Assembly (NCBI RefSeq): GCF_017254915.1 | Contig: NZ_JAFKCT010000011.1 | Coordinates: forward strand, 82,842-146,841 | Direction of reading: 5' to 3' | Length of the DNA: 64,000 bases | Source: Algoriphagus oliviformis | GTDB lineage: Bacteria > Bacteroidota > Bacteroidia > Cytophagales > Cyclobacteriaceae | Shown: one piece after another, positions 8,880 through 17,925 of the stretch | Layout: each line of letters starts with the position of its first letter | Numbering within the stretch: the stretch's first letter is position 1 | Notes under the pieces: model-generated | Told to the model about the DNA's origin: nothing | The model's database searches: none | The model's input: the letters and a program-made list of their open reading frames with translations, nothing else | Program-made: the position numbers and the translations under genes

Positions 8880-8910
8880 TTTGGACTTTGTTAGTTTCAC
8901 GATAGTCTTT
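8880..8910 (+). promoter_or_regulatory. possible promoter for the lipoprotein pair
   Basis: TTTG (8880-8883), 19 bases, then TAGTCTTT (8903-8910). Spacing matches Bacteroidota promoters but the second box departs from TAnnTTTG at two positions. Weak support. Confidence 0.3.
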
Positions 8911-8926
8911 TTTCCAAACCAACAGA

Positions 8927-10030
8927 ATGAAAAACCTGTCAATTTTCACTTTCTGCCTGCTGCTTTTTGTATCCTGTGCCCAGAGAGAGGAGGGTGTCTT
9001 GGTGCTGGAGGATATTCCGGAGCACTCCGGGCCGCTTTTCGTCACAAAAGCGGTACCTCTTAGTTCTCACTCCACCCCTTTGCTGAGCAACTACCTCGGA
9101 GCAAAGTACAACAAGAGCCAAATCTGGATCGTGGATAAGGCTAATATGGATGCCATCCATGGCTTTGACTGGGATGGGGAGTCGCTGGGATCCGTGGCAG
9201 AGAGAGGTGAGGCCCCTAGCCAAATTTACAATCTGGTGGATTTTCTGGTGCAAGAGGATCAATTGGTAGTCATGTCCAATCTTGGAGACGAAGTGGTGGT
9301 ATACGAGTATGACTTTGATAACTCGGTAAAGTCCAAAGCCCAGCTGCCGTTCAACTGTTTCGCCTTCGTGGAAAACTCCCAAGAGGGCTATTGGCTGTAT
9401 TCTGGCTACAACAGAGTGGCGGGGGAACATCGTCTGCGCTCAGTAAGCAAGGACGGGAAATTGCTTCAAAGCGAGCTGGAGAATACCTTCCACGAAAAAA
9501 TGATCCCGTTAGGCGAGGCGGCATTTTTCGACGGCGACGGGGAGGCACTTTTCAAAGAATCTTTCAAGCCAGAAGTTTTCGTTCTCAAAGAAAATGGCCC
9601 AAAGCTAAAATATACCTTCGATTTTGGCGACCTGACGGTGCCTGCGGAATTTTGGGAAATGGAGGCTATCCCCGGTTTTGAGATGATCGATGGCAACGGA
9701 TATGCCAACTTCGAGTTTCTTGCCGAAAATGGAGACTATGCCCTTTTTGATATTTATATCCAAAAGGAGGGCATAAGCCGAAAGGAAATCGTGCTTCTCG
9801 ACAAACGCTCAAAAAAATCCCGAAAGCTGAAAGTAGACAGGGATCGGGATGGCCACCTGCTGAGCCCTATGGGAATCGAGGGAGACCAAATTCTGTTTAT
9901 TGCCTATGCACCACATTTGGTGGCAAACAAGACAAAGCTTGAGTTTTCAGACGAGGCTCGTCTCAAAGTCGATCAAGTCTCAGAAGACGATAATCCGGTG
10001 ATCATCTATGTGGAAATTCCTGAGATTTAA
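8927..10030 (+). CDS. 6-bladed beta-propeller lipoprotein
   Basis: The 367-residue protein starts with a lipoprotein signal (FCLLLFVSCAQ; lipid attachment expected on the Cys at residue 17). It then shows repeated beta-strand patterns of the Bacteroidota 6-bladed propeller family, for example IWIVDKANMDAIHGFDWDG, VVMSNLGDEVVVYEYDFD and YWLYSGYNRV. Function is unknown; members are secreted and often pair with thioredoxin-like proteins. The 3' end overlaps the next lipoprotein gene by 23 bases in another frame, which suggests a two-gene unit with coupled translation. Confidence 0.82.
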   Translation: MKNLSIFTFCLLLFVSCAQREEGVLVLEDIPEHSGPLFVTKAVPLSSHSTPLLSNYLGAKYNKSQIWIVDKANMDAIHGFDWDGESLGSVAERGEAPSQIYNLVDFLVQEDQLVVMSNLGDEVVVYEYDFDNSVKSKAQLPFNCFAFVENSQEGYWLYSGYNRVAGEHRLRSVSKDGKLLQSELENTFHEKMIPLGEAAFFDGDGEALFKESFKPEVFVLKENGPKLKYTFDFGDLTVPAEFWEMEAIPGFEMIDGNGYANFEFLAENGDYALFDIYIQKEGISRKEIVLLDKRSKKSRKLKVDRDRDGHLLSPMGIEGDQILFIAYAPHLVANKTKLEFSDEARLKVDQVSEDDNPVIIYVEIPEI

Positions 10031-10505
10031 TCCTTTGCTTTGTCTGCCTCTGATCTGCGCCTGTTCTGGAGAGGGAGGGCGAAGCAGTGATCATACGCCT
10101 CTGCATCACAGTCCCAATGTAAAAGTGCTGACCGTTTCAGCAACCAAATTTGAGGTTCCTGATATCGACAGCAGATTCCAGGTTGTAACCTTTGCGGCAA
10201 ACTTTACCGAGTGGTCTTTTCTGAATTCCCCATGGGAAAAGAGTCAAGCCGATTTTCCAGAAGTGGAATACATTTTCTATTATTCAGGAGATGATACCGT
10301 TGGGCTAAAAGAATGGATGGTTGAAAACAAGTTTGCCTATCCCATTTTTCACGACTACAAAGGAGAATTCAAAGAACTCAACATTGTAGATAAGAAGCTA
10401 ACGAGCATTTCTTTTTTAGTCAAAGATGGAAAACAACTTGGTTTAGGACATGCTGCAAACCCTACCTATAAAGAAAAGCTTAAGCGAGCTTTTTATGGTG
10501 ATTGA
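10008..10505 (+). CDS. small lipoprotein, possible degenerate thioredoxin-fold
   Basis: The 165-residue protein has a lipobox-like signal (LPLICACSGEGG). The rest has the rhythm of a TlpA/redoxin-like domain: NVKVLTVSATKFEVPD, a strand VVTFAANFTEWSF, and a late TSISFLVKDGKQLGLGHAANP followed by a helix. The CxxC pair expected after the first strand is absent, so redox activity is unlikely. It overlaps the beta-propeller gene and ends 2 bases from the convergent selD stop. The fold is an inference; I recognise no named family. Confidence 0.6.
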   Translation: MWKFLRFNPLLCLPLICACSGEGGRSSDHTPLHHSPNVKVLTVSATKFEVPDIDSRFQVVTFAANFTEWSFLNSPWEKSQADFPEVEYIFYYSGDDTVGLKEWMVENKFAYPIFHDYKGEFKELNIVDKKLTSISFLVKDGKQLGLGHAANPTYKEKLKRAFYGD

Positions 10506-10507
10506 CG

Positions 10508-11548
10508 CTAGATCACCTCCACCACAGCTTCTCCGCGATCCAAAAACCTTCCGATCTCCCAAACTGCCTGGTTTTGTAATTGCATGGTCTCCTCAAACCA
10601 CGCCTTGTTTTCTTCCGCCACGGCGATTAGGAGGCCTCCGCTGGTCTGGGGGTCGCAGAGCTTCACCAGATCCATGCCGGTCACACCCTTGGTTTTGGGG
10701 CTGAAGGCATTCCAGTTGCGGTAGGTGTTGTCGGGAAAGATAAACTGGTTGATGTAGGCTTGGATTCCGTCGATCAGGGGGAGCCTGGCGATCTCGATCT
10801 GGGCAGAAAGCCCGGCTCCTTCGGCCATCTCGATCAAATGGCCCAGCAGTCCAAATCCCGTCACATCCGTCATGGCATGGACTTCCTCATGGTTACCCAA
10901 AACCGTCCCCACGGAATTCAGTCGGCAAGCCGTATCGACGAGGTTCAGGTAGTCTTGTTCTTGGATTTTTTGTCGCTTCAGGGCAGTGGCAAGTACGCCT
11001 ATGCCCAGGGGTTTGGTGAGGAAAAGCAAGTCGCCGACCTTGGCTCCTCGGTTGGTCTTGATCTTGCGCGGATGGACGGTGCCGCTGACCGATAGGCCAA
11101 AGATCGGATCCTTTGCGGCGATGGAATGTCCCCCCGCCAGTTCTATCCCGGCGCTTTGGCAGATTTTCTTCGCTCCTTCCATCACTTTCGCCGCCAGTTC
11201 GGGCGCGATTTTTTCCACCGGCCAGCTCAGGATGGCATTGGCAAAGACCGGTTTTCCTCCCATGGCATAGACATCGGAGATGGCGTTGGCAGCGGCGATC
11301 ATCCCGAAGTCAAAAGGATCGTCGACGATAGGGGTGAAAAAGTCCACGGTATTGATCACGGCCAAGTCCCCGGAGACTTGGTACACGGCTGCGTCATCCT
11401 TGTGGGAGTTGCCCACCAATAGGTTGGGGTCAGTCTGGGTCAGAGATCCGCTTGCGCCAAGGATCTGGTCGAGCACGGCAGGGGCGATCTTGCAGCCGCA
11501 TCCGGAGCCTTCACTCCACTCGGTGAGCCGGGTAGGGGGATTTTGCAT
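10508..11548 (-). CDS. selD: selenide, water dikinase
   Basis: SelD makes selenophosphate from selenide and ATP. The 346-residue protein has the active-site segment EGSGCGCKIAP, giving Cys17 and Lys20 in the same positions as in E. coli. Glycine-rich AIR-synthase-like motifs follow (DDAAVYQV, GGKPVFANAI, ELAGGHSI, DVTGFGLLGHLIEM). The catalytic residue is encoded as Cys (TGC), not selenocysteine. It overlaps mnmH upstream by 38 bases. No selA, selB or selC is in the window, so its visible role is tRNA selenation. Confidence 0.95.
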   Translation of the reverse strand: MQNPPTRLTEWSEGSGCGCKIAPAVLDQILGASGSLTQTDPNLLVGNSHKDDAAVYQVSGDLAVINTVDFFTPIVDDPFDFGMIAAANAISDVYAMGGKPVFANAILSWPVEKIAPELAAKVMEGAKKICQSAGIELAGGHSIAAKDPIFGLSVSGTVHPRKIKTNRGAKVGDLLFLTKPLGIGVLATALKRQKIQEQDYLNLVDTACRLNSVGTVLGNHEEVHAMTDVTGFGLLGHLIEMAEGAGLSAQIEIARLPLIDGIQAYINQFIFPDNTYRNWNAFSPKTKGVTGMDLVKLCDPQTSGGLLIAVAEENKAWFEETMQLQNQAVWEIGRFLDRGEAVVEVI

Positions 11549-12605
11549 TCGTTTGGTTTTTGATTTTCACAAGCAATTCCAGCTGCTCTTCTATCGTCAA
11601 GCCGCCCAGATCCACTGTCCGGATTTTTCCGGCTTCATGTCTTTCCAGGTCAAACTCGTAGGCTTTGTCGTAATAGACCAGCAGGTTGGAGATCCAGGCT
11701 GGATGGTTTCCGGACTGGATGTCGGCAATGGCTTCTTGGGTTCTGAGGCCGCCGAGCTTTTTTTTGAGCCGGAGGACGGCAGCGATCAGCTCCTCTTTGG
11801 GAAGTGCGGCGTAGTCGTCGGCAATATGGGCGATGCGCTCTTCCATAGGCTTTCGCAAGTCGATCAGCGGACTTTGTAGCATCTGGGCAAAAAGCCCGTC
11901 GGGGAGGATGATCCTGCCGATTTTCCGGCTTTCGTTTTCTATCCACAGGGCTTGCTGCGGGTCGAGGTATCGCAGCTCCTCCGCCATTTGATTTTCAAAC
12001 TGCTCCACCGTGGGTTGGGGAGGCTGTCCGATGGCACCGAAAGCCGAACCCCGATGGTTGGCAAGGCCTTCCAAGTCGAGGACTTGTTCGCCTTTTTCCG
12101 CCAGCTTTTGGAGAAGGAGCGTTTTGGCGGTGCCGGTTTTCCCTCCCAACACGATCAGACGGCGATCCTTGCGGACTTCCTCAAAGGTGTAGGTCCGGTA
12201 GGTTTTATAGCCGCCCTTGAGGCGAAATACCTGGAATCCGACCATACCCAGCAGCCAAGACAGGATCTGGCTGCGCATGCCTCCCCTCCAGCAGTAGAGG
12301 ATGATTTTCTTTTCGGGAAAAAGCTGCGCCGCCTCCTTTTGGATCTCGTGGAATCTCGGGCCGACCAGTTCAAAGCCCTTCATCGTTGCGGCTTCCGCTC
12401 CCTTTTCCTTGTAAAGCGTGCCGACGATTTTTCTTTCGGCATCATTCAGGATCGGGATATTGTGCGAACTGGGGATGTGGCTTTGCGCAAATTCGCTTTC
12501 GCTGCGCGCGTCGAGCAGGGGATGTTTTTCCCTCAAACCCCAAAATTCCTCCAAAGTGATCAGTTGTTCGGCCATTTCGGGAGTGAATATAAAGATATTG
12601 TCCAT
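11511..12605 (-). CDS. mnmH: tRNA 2-selenouridine synthase
   Basis: MnmH (SelU/YbbB) replaces sulfur of 2-thiouridine at the tRNA wobble position with selenium, via geranylated tRNA in the known mechanism. The 364-residue protein has an N-terminal rhodanese domain (LLDARSESEFAQSHIP; catalytic Cys105 in LYCWRGGMRS) and a C-terminal P-loop part (VLGGKTGTAKTLLLQKL near 154-170; LANHRGSAFG). An internal ATG at 12575 (MAEQLITL) is an alternative start and may be the real one. It is immediately upstream of and overlapping selD. Confidence 0.93.
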   Translation of the reverse strand: MDNIFIFTPEMAEQLITLEEFWGLREKHPLLDARSESEFAQSHIPSSHNIPILNDAERKIVGTLYKEKGAEAATMKGFELVGPRFHEIQKEAAQLFPEKKIILYCWRGGMRSQILSWLLGMVGFQVFRLKGGYKTYRTYTFEEVRKDRRLIVLGGKTGTAKTLLLQKLAEKGEQVLDLEGLANHRGSAFGAIGQPPQPTVEQFENQMAEELRYLDPQQALWIENESRKIGRIILPDGLFAQMLQSPLIDLRKPMEERIAHIADDYAALPKEELIAAVLRLKKKLGGLRTQEAIADIQSGNHPAWISNLLVYYDKAYEFDLERHEAGKIRTVDLGGLTIEEQLELLVKIKNQTNAKSPYPAHRVE

Positions 12606-12671
12606 CGATCGCCCGCTTGAAGGGAGAATTGGCTTGGATCGATAGCCTAGACCGGCTGGAAGACGGAAGGT

Positions 12672-12705
12672 AAAAAAAAAGCCGCAAAGCGAACTTTACG
12701 GCTTT
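12672..12705 (-). terminator. rho-independent terminator of trxA
   Basis: Read on the minus strand, AAAGCCG-CTTT and AAAG-CGGCTTT pair (12678-12689 with 12694-12705, one mismatch, GAA-type loop), followed by a run of nine T residues. It lies just past the trxA stop. Confidence 0.85.
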
Positions 12706-12727
12706 CGGCTCTAAGTGTAATTAAGAA

Positions 12728-13048
12728 TTAGAGTTGAGCGTCCAATTTTTGGGCAAGGACAGCTTTGGGCACTGCGCCGACTTGCTTGTCCACGATCTGT
12801 CCGCCTTTGAAGAAAAGCAGGGTAGGGATGGAGCGGATGCCGAAGGCCTGCGCCACAGACGGGTTGGAATCCACGTCTACTTTGCCGATTACCGCTTTTC
12901 CATCGTATTCTGATGCCAGCTGCTCCACTACTGGGCCGATCATTTTACACGGTCCGCACCATTCTGCCCAGAAGTCTACCAAGACTGGCTGATCTCCCGC
13001 GATGACTTCCTCAAAGTTCGCATCAGTGATTTCTATTGCTTTTGCCAT
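12728..13048 (-). CDS. trxA: thioredoxin
   Basis: The 106-residue protein is a canonical cytoplasmic thioredoxin. The active site WAEWCGPCKM lies near residues 28-37, followed by the PTLLFFKGGQ cis-proline region and a C-terminal helix. It is monocistronic, with its own terminator downstream and a good -7 element upstream (13080-13087, minus strand). Length and motifs fit classical Trx1. Confidence 0.96.
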   Translation of the reverse strand: MAKAIEITDANFEEVIAGDQPVLVDFWAEWCGPCKMIGPVVEQLASEYDGKAVIGKVDVDSNPSVAQAFGIRSIPTLLFFKGGQIVDKQVGAVPKAVLAQKLDAQL

Positions 13049-13079
13049 TGTATTAATGAATTGATTGATGTCTAATTTT

Positions 13080-13087
13080 CAAATATA
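13080..13087 (-). promoter_or_regulatory. putative -7 element of trxA
   Basis: On the minus strand this reads TATATTTG, matching TAnnTTTG, 32 bases before the trxA start codon. The -33 box is not clear. Confidence 0.5.
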
Positions 13088-13183
13088 TGAGCAAAAGCGG
13101 ATCAGCTAACGATAAGTTCCGATGAGCGGCAAAAAAAATAGCTATCGCCCATAGACAAGTCGCGGACAGTCGGGGTAGCCACC

Positions 13184-16100
13184 CTACACTACTTTGTAGA
13201 TCACCTCCGGAATTTCCTTGAGCGCGCGGATCATATCCGCGCTTGGATCGATGGTGAAGCGCTTCGAAAAGAGCTCCAGCGCAATGTTCTCCTTGCGGTC
13301 GATCACATCGATGTAGAGTTTGGCGTCGCCCTTGTACTTGGTGGTGATCGCTTCGAGCTTTTCCATCAGGTCCAGCGTCAGATTGTCCAGGTCGATGTGG
13401 ATGCGCAGGCCTTTGACCATCTTGCCGCGCACCTCGCTGAGCAGCATGATGCTGTTGATCTTGAACTCCAGCTCATTTTCCCCGCCCCATTTTTTCTGTG
13501 CCACAGCTCCGGAGACAAAGAGGAACCAGCCCGTCATGAAATATTCCTTGAAGCGGACATAGTCGTCGCCGAAGAGGAAGAAAGTAAACGAGCCCGAATA
13601 ATCTTCCAAAGTCAGCGTGCCAAAAGGCTTGCCGGTCTTGGTCGTCCGGTGTGCAAAGCTGCTCACCGAGCCCGCCAGCTTCAGTTCATTCTTCCCTTTC
13701 AGGCTTTCCACATCAGCCAAGGCAGGCAGGGCTGTGTTGGTGAAAGCCTCGATCTCCAACTTAAACTCGTCGAGGGGGTGCCCGGAGATGAAGAGCCCGA
13801 CGACTTCTTTTTCGATGTTGAGCTGCTGGATTTGGGAAAAGGGCTCGATCGGTGCCACAGAGGGCAGAGGGATTTCGGCGTTTCCACCGCCTCCGCCAAA
13901 GAGGCTAACCTGAGCGCTTTCTTCCTCTTGCTGTACCTTTTGGGCGTATTTGGAGGCTTTTTCGATCAGCGTGATGTCACCGTCAGCTGCCTCCAGGTAC
14001 TGTCGTCGGTGGTGTTCTTTGAAGCAGTCGAAGCCACCGGCCATAGCCAGCGCTTCCATGGTCTTCTTGTTAAGCGCTCTAGAGTTGACCCGCTTCGCAA
14101 AGTCGAAGATGTTTTTGAACGGGCCATTTTTCTCCCGCTCGATGATGATCTCTTGGACCGCGGCAGAGCCGGCACCCTTGATCGCCGCCAAGCCAAAGCG
14201 GATTTCCCCGGCTTGGTTTACGGTGAAGCCACTTTTGGATTCATTCACATCCGGACCCAAAACCGGGATGCCCATGCGCTTACACTCCTCCATGAAGAAA
14301 GTCACCTGGGTGATGTCGTTCATGTTGTTGCTTAGCACGGAGGCTAGGTACTCGGCAGGATAGTGTGCCTTCAGGTACGCGGTCTGGTAGGCCACCCAGG
14401 CGTAGCAGGTGGAGTGGGACTTGTTGAAGGCGTAGGATGCAAAAGCCTCCCAGTCTTTCCAGATTTTTTCAAGCTTTTTCGCGTCGTGTCCTTTGGCAGA
14501 AGCCTGCTCGACAAACTTCGGCTTCATCTTATCCAAGACGTCCTTTTGCTTTTTACCCATCGCCTTACGCAAGACGTCAGCCTCACCCTTGGTAAATCCG
14601 GCGAGCTTTTGGGACAGAAGCATGACTTGTTCCTGGTAGACGGTGATCCCGTAGGTTTCCTCTAGGTACTCCTGCATGTCGTCCAAGTCATAGGTGATGG
14701 GCTCCGTGCCATGCTTCCTGCGGATAAAGGAGGGGATGTATTCCAATGGCCCCGGACGGTAGAGTGCGTTCATGGCGATCAAGTCGGCAAAGACCGTCGG
14801 CTTGAGCTCGCGCATGTACTTCTGCATACCGGCGGATTCGTACTGGAAGATGCCGACTGTCTCGCCCCGCTGGAAAAGCTCATAAGTCTCCACGTCGTCG
14901 ATGGGAAACTCATCCGCATTGAGTTGGATTCCGTGGCGCTCTTTCACGATCTTGATCGCGTCCTTGATCAGGGTGAGCGTCTTCAGACCAAGAAAGTCCA
15001 TCTTCAGCAGGCCGGCCGACTCCACCACCGAGTTGTCAAACTGGGTGCAGACCATGTCCGAATCCTTGGCTAGCGCCACGGGAACGAAGTTGGTGATGTC
15101 ATCCGGCGTGATGATGACCCCGCAGGCATGGATACCGGTGTTTCGCACGGAGCCCTCAAGCACGGAGGCTTGGTTGACTGTCCGTGCCATCTCGTCGTTG
15201 CCTGCCGCGATGCGGATGAGTTCGTCTGCTTTGGCGAGGAGTTCGCCTTGGCCTTTGAGTTTTTCCTGCAGCGCAGGTCGGTTTTTTGCCAGGGAAAAAA
15301 GTGCCTTCAGCTTGATGTCCGGTACTAGGTTGGCGAGCTTTCCGGCATCCGCCAGCGGAAGGTTCAAAACTCGCGCGGTATCGCGAATGGCGGATTTTGC
15401 GGCCATGGTACCATAAGTGATGATCTGCGCCACCTGGTTGGAGCCGTACTTTTTGATCACATAGTCGATCACACTCTGGCGGCCTTCATCGTCAAAGTCA
15501 ATATCGATATCGGGGAGGGATACCCGGTCAGGGTTGAGGAATCTCTCGAACAGTAGGTCATAGGCCACTGGATCCACGTTGGTGATGCCGGTGCAGTAAG
15601 CGACCGCCGATCCAGCGGCCGACCCCCGGCCCGGGCCTACGGAAACGCCCATGTCGCGGGCCGCTCGGGTAAAGTCCTGCACGATGAGGAAGTAGCCGGG
15701 ATAGCCGGTCTTCTCAATTGTTTTCAATTCGAAGTCCAGGCGCTCTTGGATCTCCGGCGTGATCTCGGGGTAGCGTTTTCTCGCCCCTTCGAAAGTCAGG
15801 TGGCGCAGGTAGGCGTTTTCGCCCCGCTTGCCCCCGTCCACGTCATCCTCTGGATGCTTGAATTCCTCTGGGATGTCGAATTTTGGCAGCAAAACTTCCC
15901 GCGCCAACTTGTAGGCTTCGATCTTGTCCACAATCTCCTGCGTGCAGATGATTGCCTCGGGCAGGTCGGCGAAGAGCTTTTTCATCTCCTCGGGAGATTT
16001 GATATAAAACTCGTCGTTTGGGAAGCCGTAGCGGAATTCCCTCCCGCGCTTGCCGATGTATTTCTTGGGCTTTTCGACCAACTCTCCATCTTTTACGCAA

Positions 16101-17476
16101 AGGAGAATGTCGTGGGCCTTGGCGTCGGGCTTGTCGTTGTAGTAGGTGTTGTTGGCGGCAAAGTACTTGACGCCGTATTTGGCGGCAAAGTCGAGGAGTA
16201 CCTCGTTCACTTTCTCCTCCTCAGGCACTCCGTGTCGGTTGAGCTCCACGTAGAAGTCTTCGCCGAATTGCTCTTTCCACCAGAGGAAAGCCTCCTCGGC
16301 CTGCGTCTCGCCCACATTGAGGATTAAGTAAGGGATCTCCCCCCACAGTCCGCCCGTGGTGGCGATCAGGTCGCCTTTGTACTGTACCAGCAGCTCCTTG
16401 TCGATTCTCGGTACGTAATAGAATCCCTCGATATTGGCGTAGGAGGCCAGTTTGGCGAGGTTGTGGTAGCCGGCTTTGTTTTTGGCGATCAGGACGGTTT
16501 GGTAGCCGTCGTCCTTGTTGGACTTGTTTTTTCTGTCCCGGTTGAGGTTAAACTCGCAGCCCAGGATAGGCTTGAGCTCTTTGCCCATGGCTTCTTTCAC
16601 GAAGTGGAAAGCCCCCATCATGTTGCCGTGGTCAGTCATGGCGATGGCTTTCATCCCCAGGTCTTTTGCACGGGCGACCAGAGCCGGAATCTCGGATGTC
16701 GCCTGGAGTACTGAGTACTGGCTGTGGACGTGGAGATGGGTGAAGGGTACGTCGGTCAAGTCCGAAATATCCGCTTTGCCAGCCTGTTTGAGGACTTCTT
16801 TCGCTGCGGCTTTGGTCTCGTCTTTGGCTTGCGCAAAGTTTGCCTCGGACAGCTTCGGTGCTTCGTAGATTACTTCATGTACCAAGATTCCGCCCTCCGG
16901 GGGATGGACTCCCTGGGTGATCAGGCCAAAAAAGCATCGTGCTGTGGCATCCACGTCATAGGCTGCGTCGTGCGCGTCGCCGAATCCCTTGCCAAAGAGT
17001 TTCTGGTGGAGTTCGGTCAGGGTTGGCCATTTGAATTTGCCTCCTCTTCCCCCAGGGAGGGCGCAGAAGTCGGTGGAAATGTCCTTGGTGTCGAGTTCTT
17101 TTTTCTCCCCCAAAGGCATCACCAGCTCCGCGCGGAGATATTCCGAACCGACGACATTGATGTCAAAGCCGATGTTGTGCCCGACCAGGTACTTGGCCTG
17201 GACTACGTCCTCGCGGAAGATCTGGAGGATTTCCTTCAGGTCATGGCCTTCGGTCAAGGCTCGCTTGGTGGAGATCCCGTGGACTTTCTCGGCATTGTAG
17301 GGGATGGTAAACCCCTCCGGCCGGATGATGTAGTTGTGATTGGAGATCAGCTTGCCCTTGGCGTCGTGGAGCTGCCAGGCGAGCTGAACCAGCCTGGGCC
17401 AGTTGTCCACATCGGACATGGGGGCATTGTAGTCCCGGGGTAGTCCGGTGGTCTCGGTATCAAATATGATGTACAT
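13184..17476 (-). CDS. dnaE: DNA polymerase III alpha subunit with fused N-terminal proofreading exonuclease
   Basis: Replicative polymerase of 1430 residues, about 270 longer than E. coli DnaE. Residues 1 to about 185 form a DnaQ-like DEDDh exonuclease: Exo I DTETTG (Asp6, Glu8), Exo II VGHNIGFDINV near 100, Exo III HDAAYDVDA near 168. A PHP domain follows from about 243 (HLHVHSQYSV, MTDHGNMMG, GCEFNL). The palm carries PDIDIDFDDEGR near 655 and KMDFLG near 824, then tandem HhH (GLAAIKGAGSAA) and a C-terminal OB fold (LTLEDYSGSFTFFLFGDDY). This is not PolC, where the exonuclease interrupts the PHP domain. It has its own transcription unit. Confidence 0.95.
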   Translation of the reverse strand: MYIIFDTETTGLPRDYNAPMSDVDNWPRLVQLAWQLHDAKGKLISNHNYIIRPEGFTIPYNAEKVHGISTKRALTEGHDLKEILQIFREDVVQAKYLVGHNIGFDINVVGSEYLRAELVMPLGEKKELDTKDISTDFCALPGGRGGKFKWPTLTELHQKLFGKGFGDAHDAAYDVDATARCFFGLITQGVHPPEGGILVHEVIYEAPKLSEANFAQAKDETKAAAKEVLKQAGKADISDLTDVPFTHLHVHSQYSVLQATSEIPALVARAKDLGMKAIAMTDHGNMMGAFHFVKEAMGKELKPILGCEFNLNRDRKNKSNKDDGYQTVLIAKNKAGYHNLAKLASYANIEGFYYVPRIDKELLVQYKGDLIATTGGLWGEIPYLILNVGETQAEEAFLWWKEQFGEDFYVELNRHGVPEEEKVNEVLLDFAAKYGVKYFAANNTYYNDKPDAKAHDILLCVKDGELVEKPKKYIGKRGREFRYGFPNDEFYIKSPEEMKKLFADLPEAIICTQEIVDKIEAYKLAREVLLPKFDIPEEFKHPEDDVDGGKRGENAYLRHLTFEGARKRYPEITPEIQERLDFELKTIEKTGYPGYFLIVQDFTRAARDMGVSVGPGRGSAAGSAVAYCTGITNVDPVAYDLLFERFLNPDRVSLPDIDIDFDDEGRQSVIDYVIKKYGSNQVAQIITYGTMAAKSAIRDTARVLNLPLADAGKLANLVPDIKLKALFSLAKNRPALQEKLKGQGELLAKADELIRIAAGNDEMARTVNQASVLEGSVRNTGIHACGVIITPDDITNFVPVALAKDSDMVCTQFDNSVVESAGLLKMDFLGLKTLTLIKDAIKIVKERHGIQLNADEFPIDDVETYELFQRGETVGIFQYESAGMQKYMRELKPTVFADLIAMNALYRPGPLEYIPSFIRRKHGTEPITYDLDDMQEYLEETYGITVYQEQVMLLSQKLAGFTKGEADVLRKAMGKKQKDVLDKMKPKFVEQASAKGHDAKKLEKIWKDWEAFASYAFNKSHSTCYAWVAYQTAYLKAHYPAEYLASVLSNNMNDITQVTFFMEECKRMGIPVLGPDVNESKSGFTVNQAGEIRFGLAAIKGAGSAAVQEIIIEREKNGPFKNIFDFAKRVNSRALNKKTMEALAMAGGFDCFKEHHRRQYLEAADGDITLIEKASKYAQKVQQEEESAQVSLFGGGGGNAEIPLPSVAPIEPFSQIQQLNIEKEVVGLFISGHPLDEFKLEIEAFTNTALPALADVESLKGKNELKLAGSVSSFAHRTTKTGKPFGTLTLEDYSGSFTFFLFGDDYVRFKEYFMTGWFLFVSGAVAQKKWGGENELEFKINSIMLLSEVRGKMVKGLRIHIDLDNLTLDLMEKLEAITTKYKGDAKLYIDVIDRKENIALELFSKRFTIDPSADMIRALKEIPEVIYKVV

Positions 17477-17619
17477 GCGTCTTGGGGAAATGGGCTTTCA
17501 AATTAGGGCTAATCTGTGAAAGCAGCCAAGGGAGGGGAGGTAATTGTCGGAGAATTTTCTGCTTACTTGGGTTGGGCGATGAGGATCAGAAGGGAAAGGG
17601 GATGGCTGCTTTTGTAGGG

Positions 17620-17648
17620 TCGACTTGCCTACTTCAAGTCGATTTTTT
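17620..17648 (+). terminator. terminator-like hairpin before the toxin-antitoxin pair
   Basis: TCGACTTG (17620-17627) pairs perfectly with CAAGTCGA (17635-17642) and a T6 run follows. No gene on the plus strand precedes it in this 230-base gap, so it may belong to a short leader or be a relic. Confidence 0.5.
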
Positions 17649-17706
17649 GATGCGCAAAATCTATGTTGTTTTGGTTTTCGTTAGATTTATCAGAAATGCG
17701 AGAGCC

Positions 17707-17925
17707 ATGGATTTGAAAACCAGAAAACTCAAAGTGATTGAGCAGATTGTTCAGATGGACGAATTGGCAATCCGGAAGCTGGAAGCCACTCTCACCCAAA
17801 TCTTGGATATGTCAGTCTCGGTAGAGGAATACAACAAAGAACTCGAAGAGGCAATTTCGGAGATCGAACGAGGCGAAGGGCTTGAACATGAAGCCGCTGT
17901 GAGCCGGATTCGCTCTTGGAGATGA
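17707..17925 (+). CDS. small antitoxin-like protein
   Basis: The 72-residue protein begins MDLKTRKLKVIEQIVQ at the ATG 17707; codons further upstream show no protein-like pattern. It is helical and acidic toward the C terminus (ELEEAISEIERGEGLEHE), as in Bacteroidota antitoxins that partner RelE/ParE toxins. The stop overlaps the toxin start as ATGA at 17922-17925, the usual coupling in such modules. Neutralisation of the downstream toxin and autoregulation are inferred from context and from the family arrangement. Confidence 0.75.
   Translation: MDLKTRKLKVIEQIVQMDELAIRKLEATLTQILDMSVSVEEYNKELEEAISEIERGEGLEHEAAVSRIRSWR

Noticed and set aside
10508..11548. Selenocysteine in SelD
   Set aside because: The active-site codon is TGC (Cys17); there is no in-frame TGA.
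17482..17706. Longer N terminus for the 17.7 kb antitoxin
   Set aside because: The frame is open but crosses a hairpin with a T-run and lacks protein-like pattern; the compact ATG at 17707 gives a normal antitoxin length.
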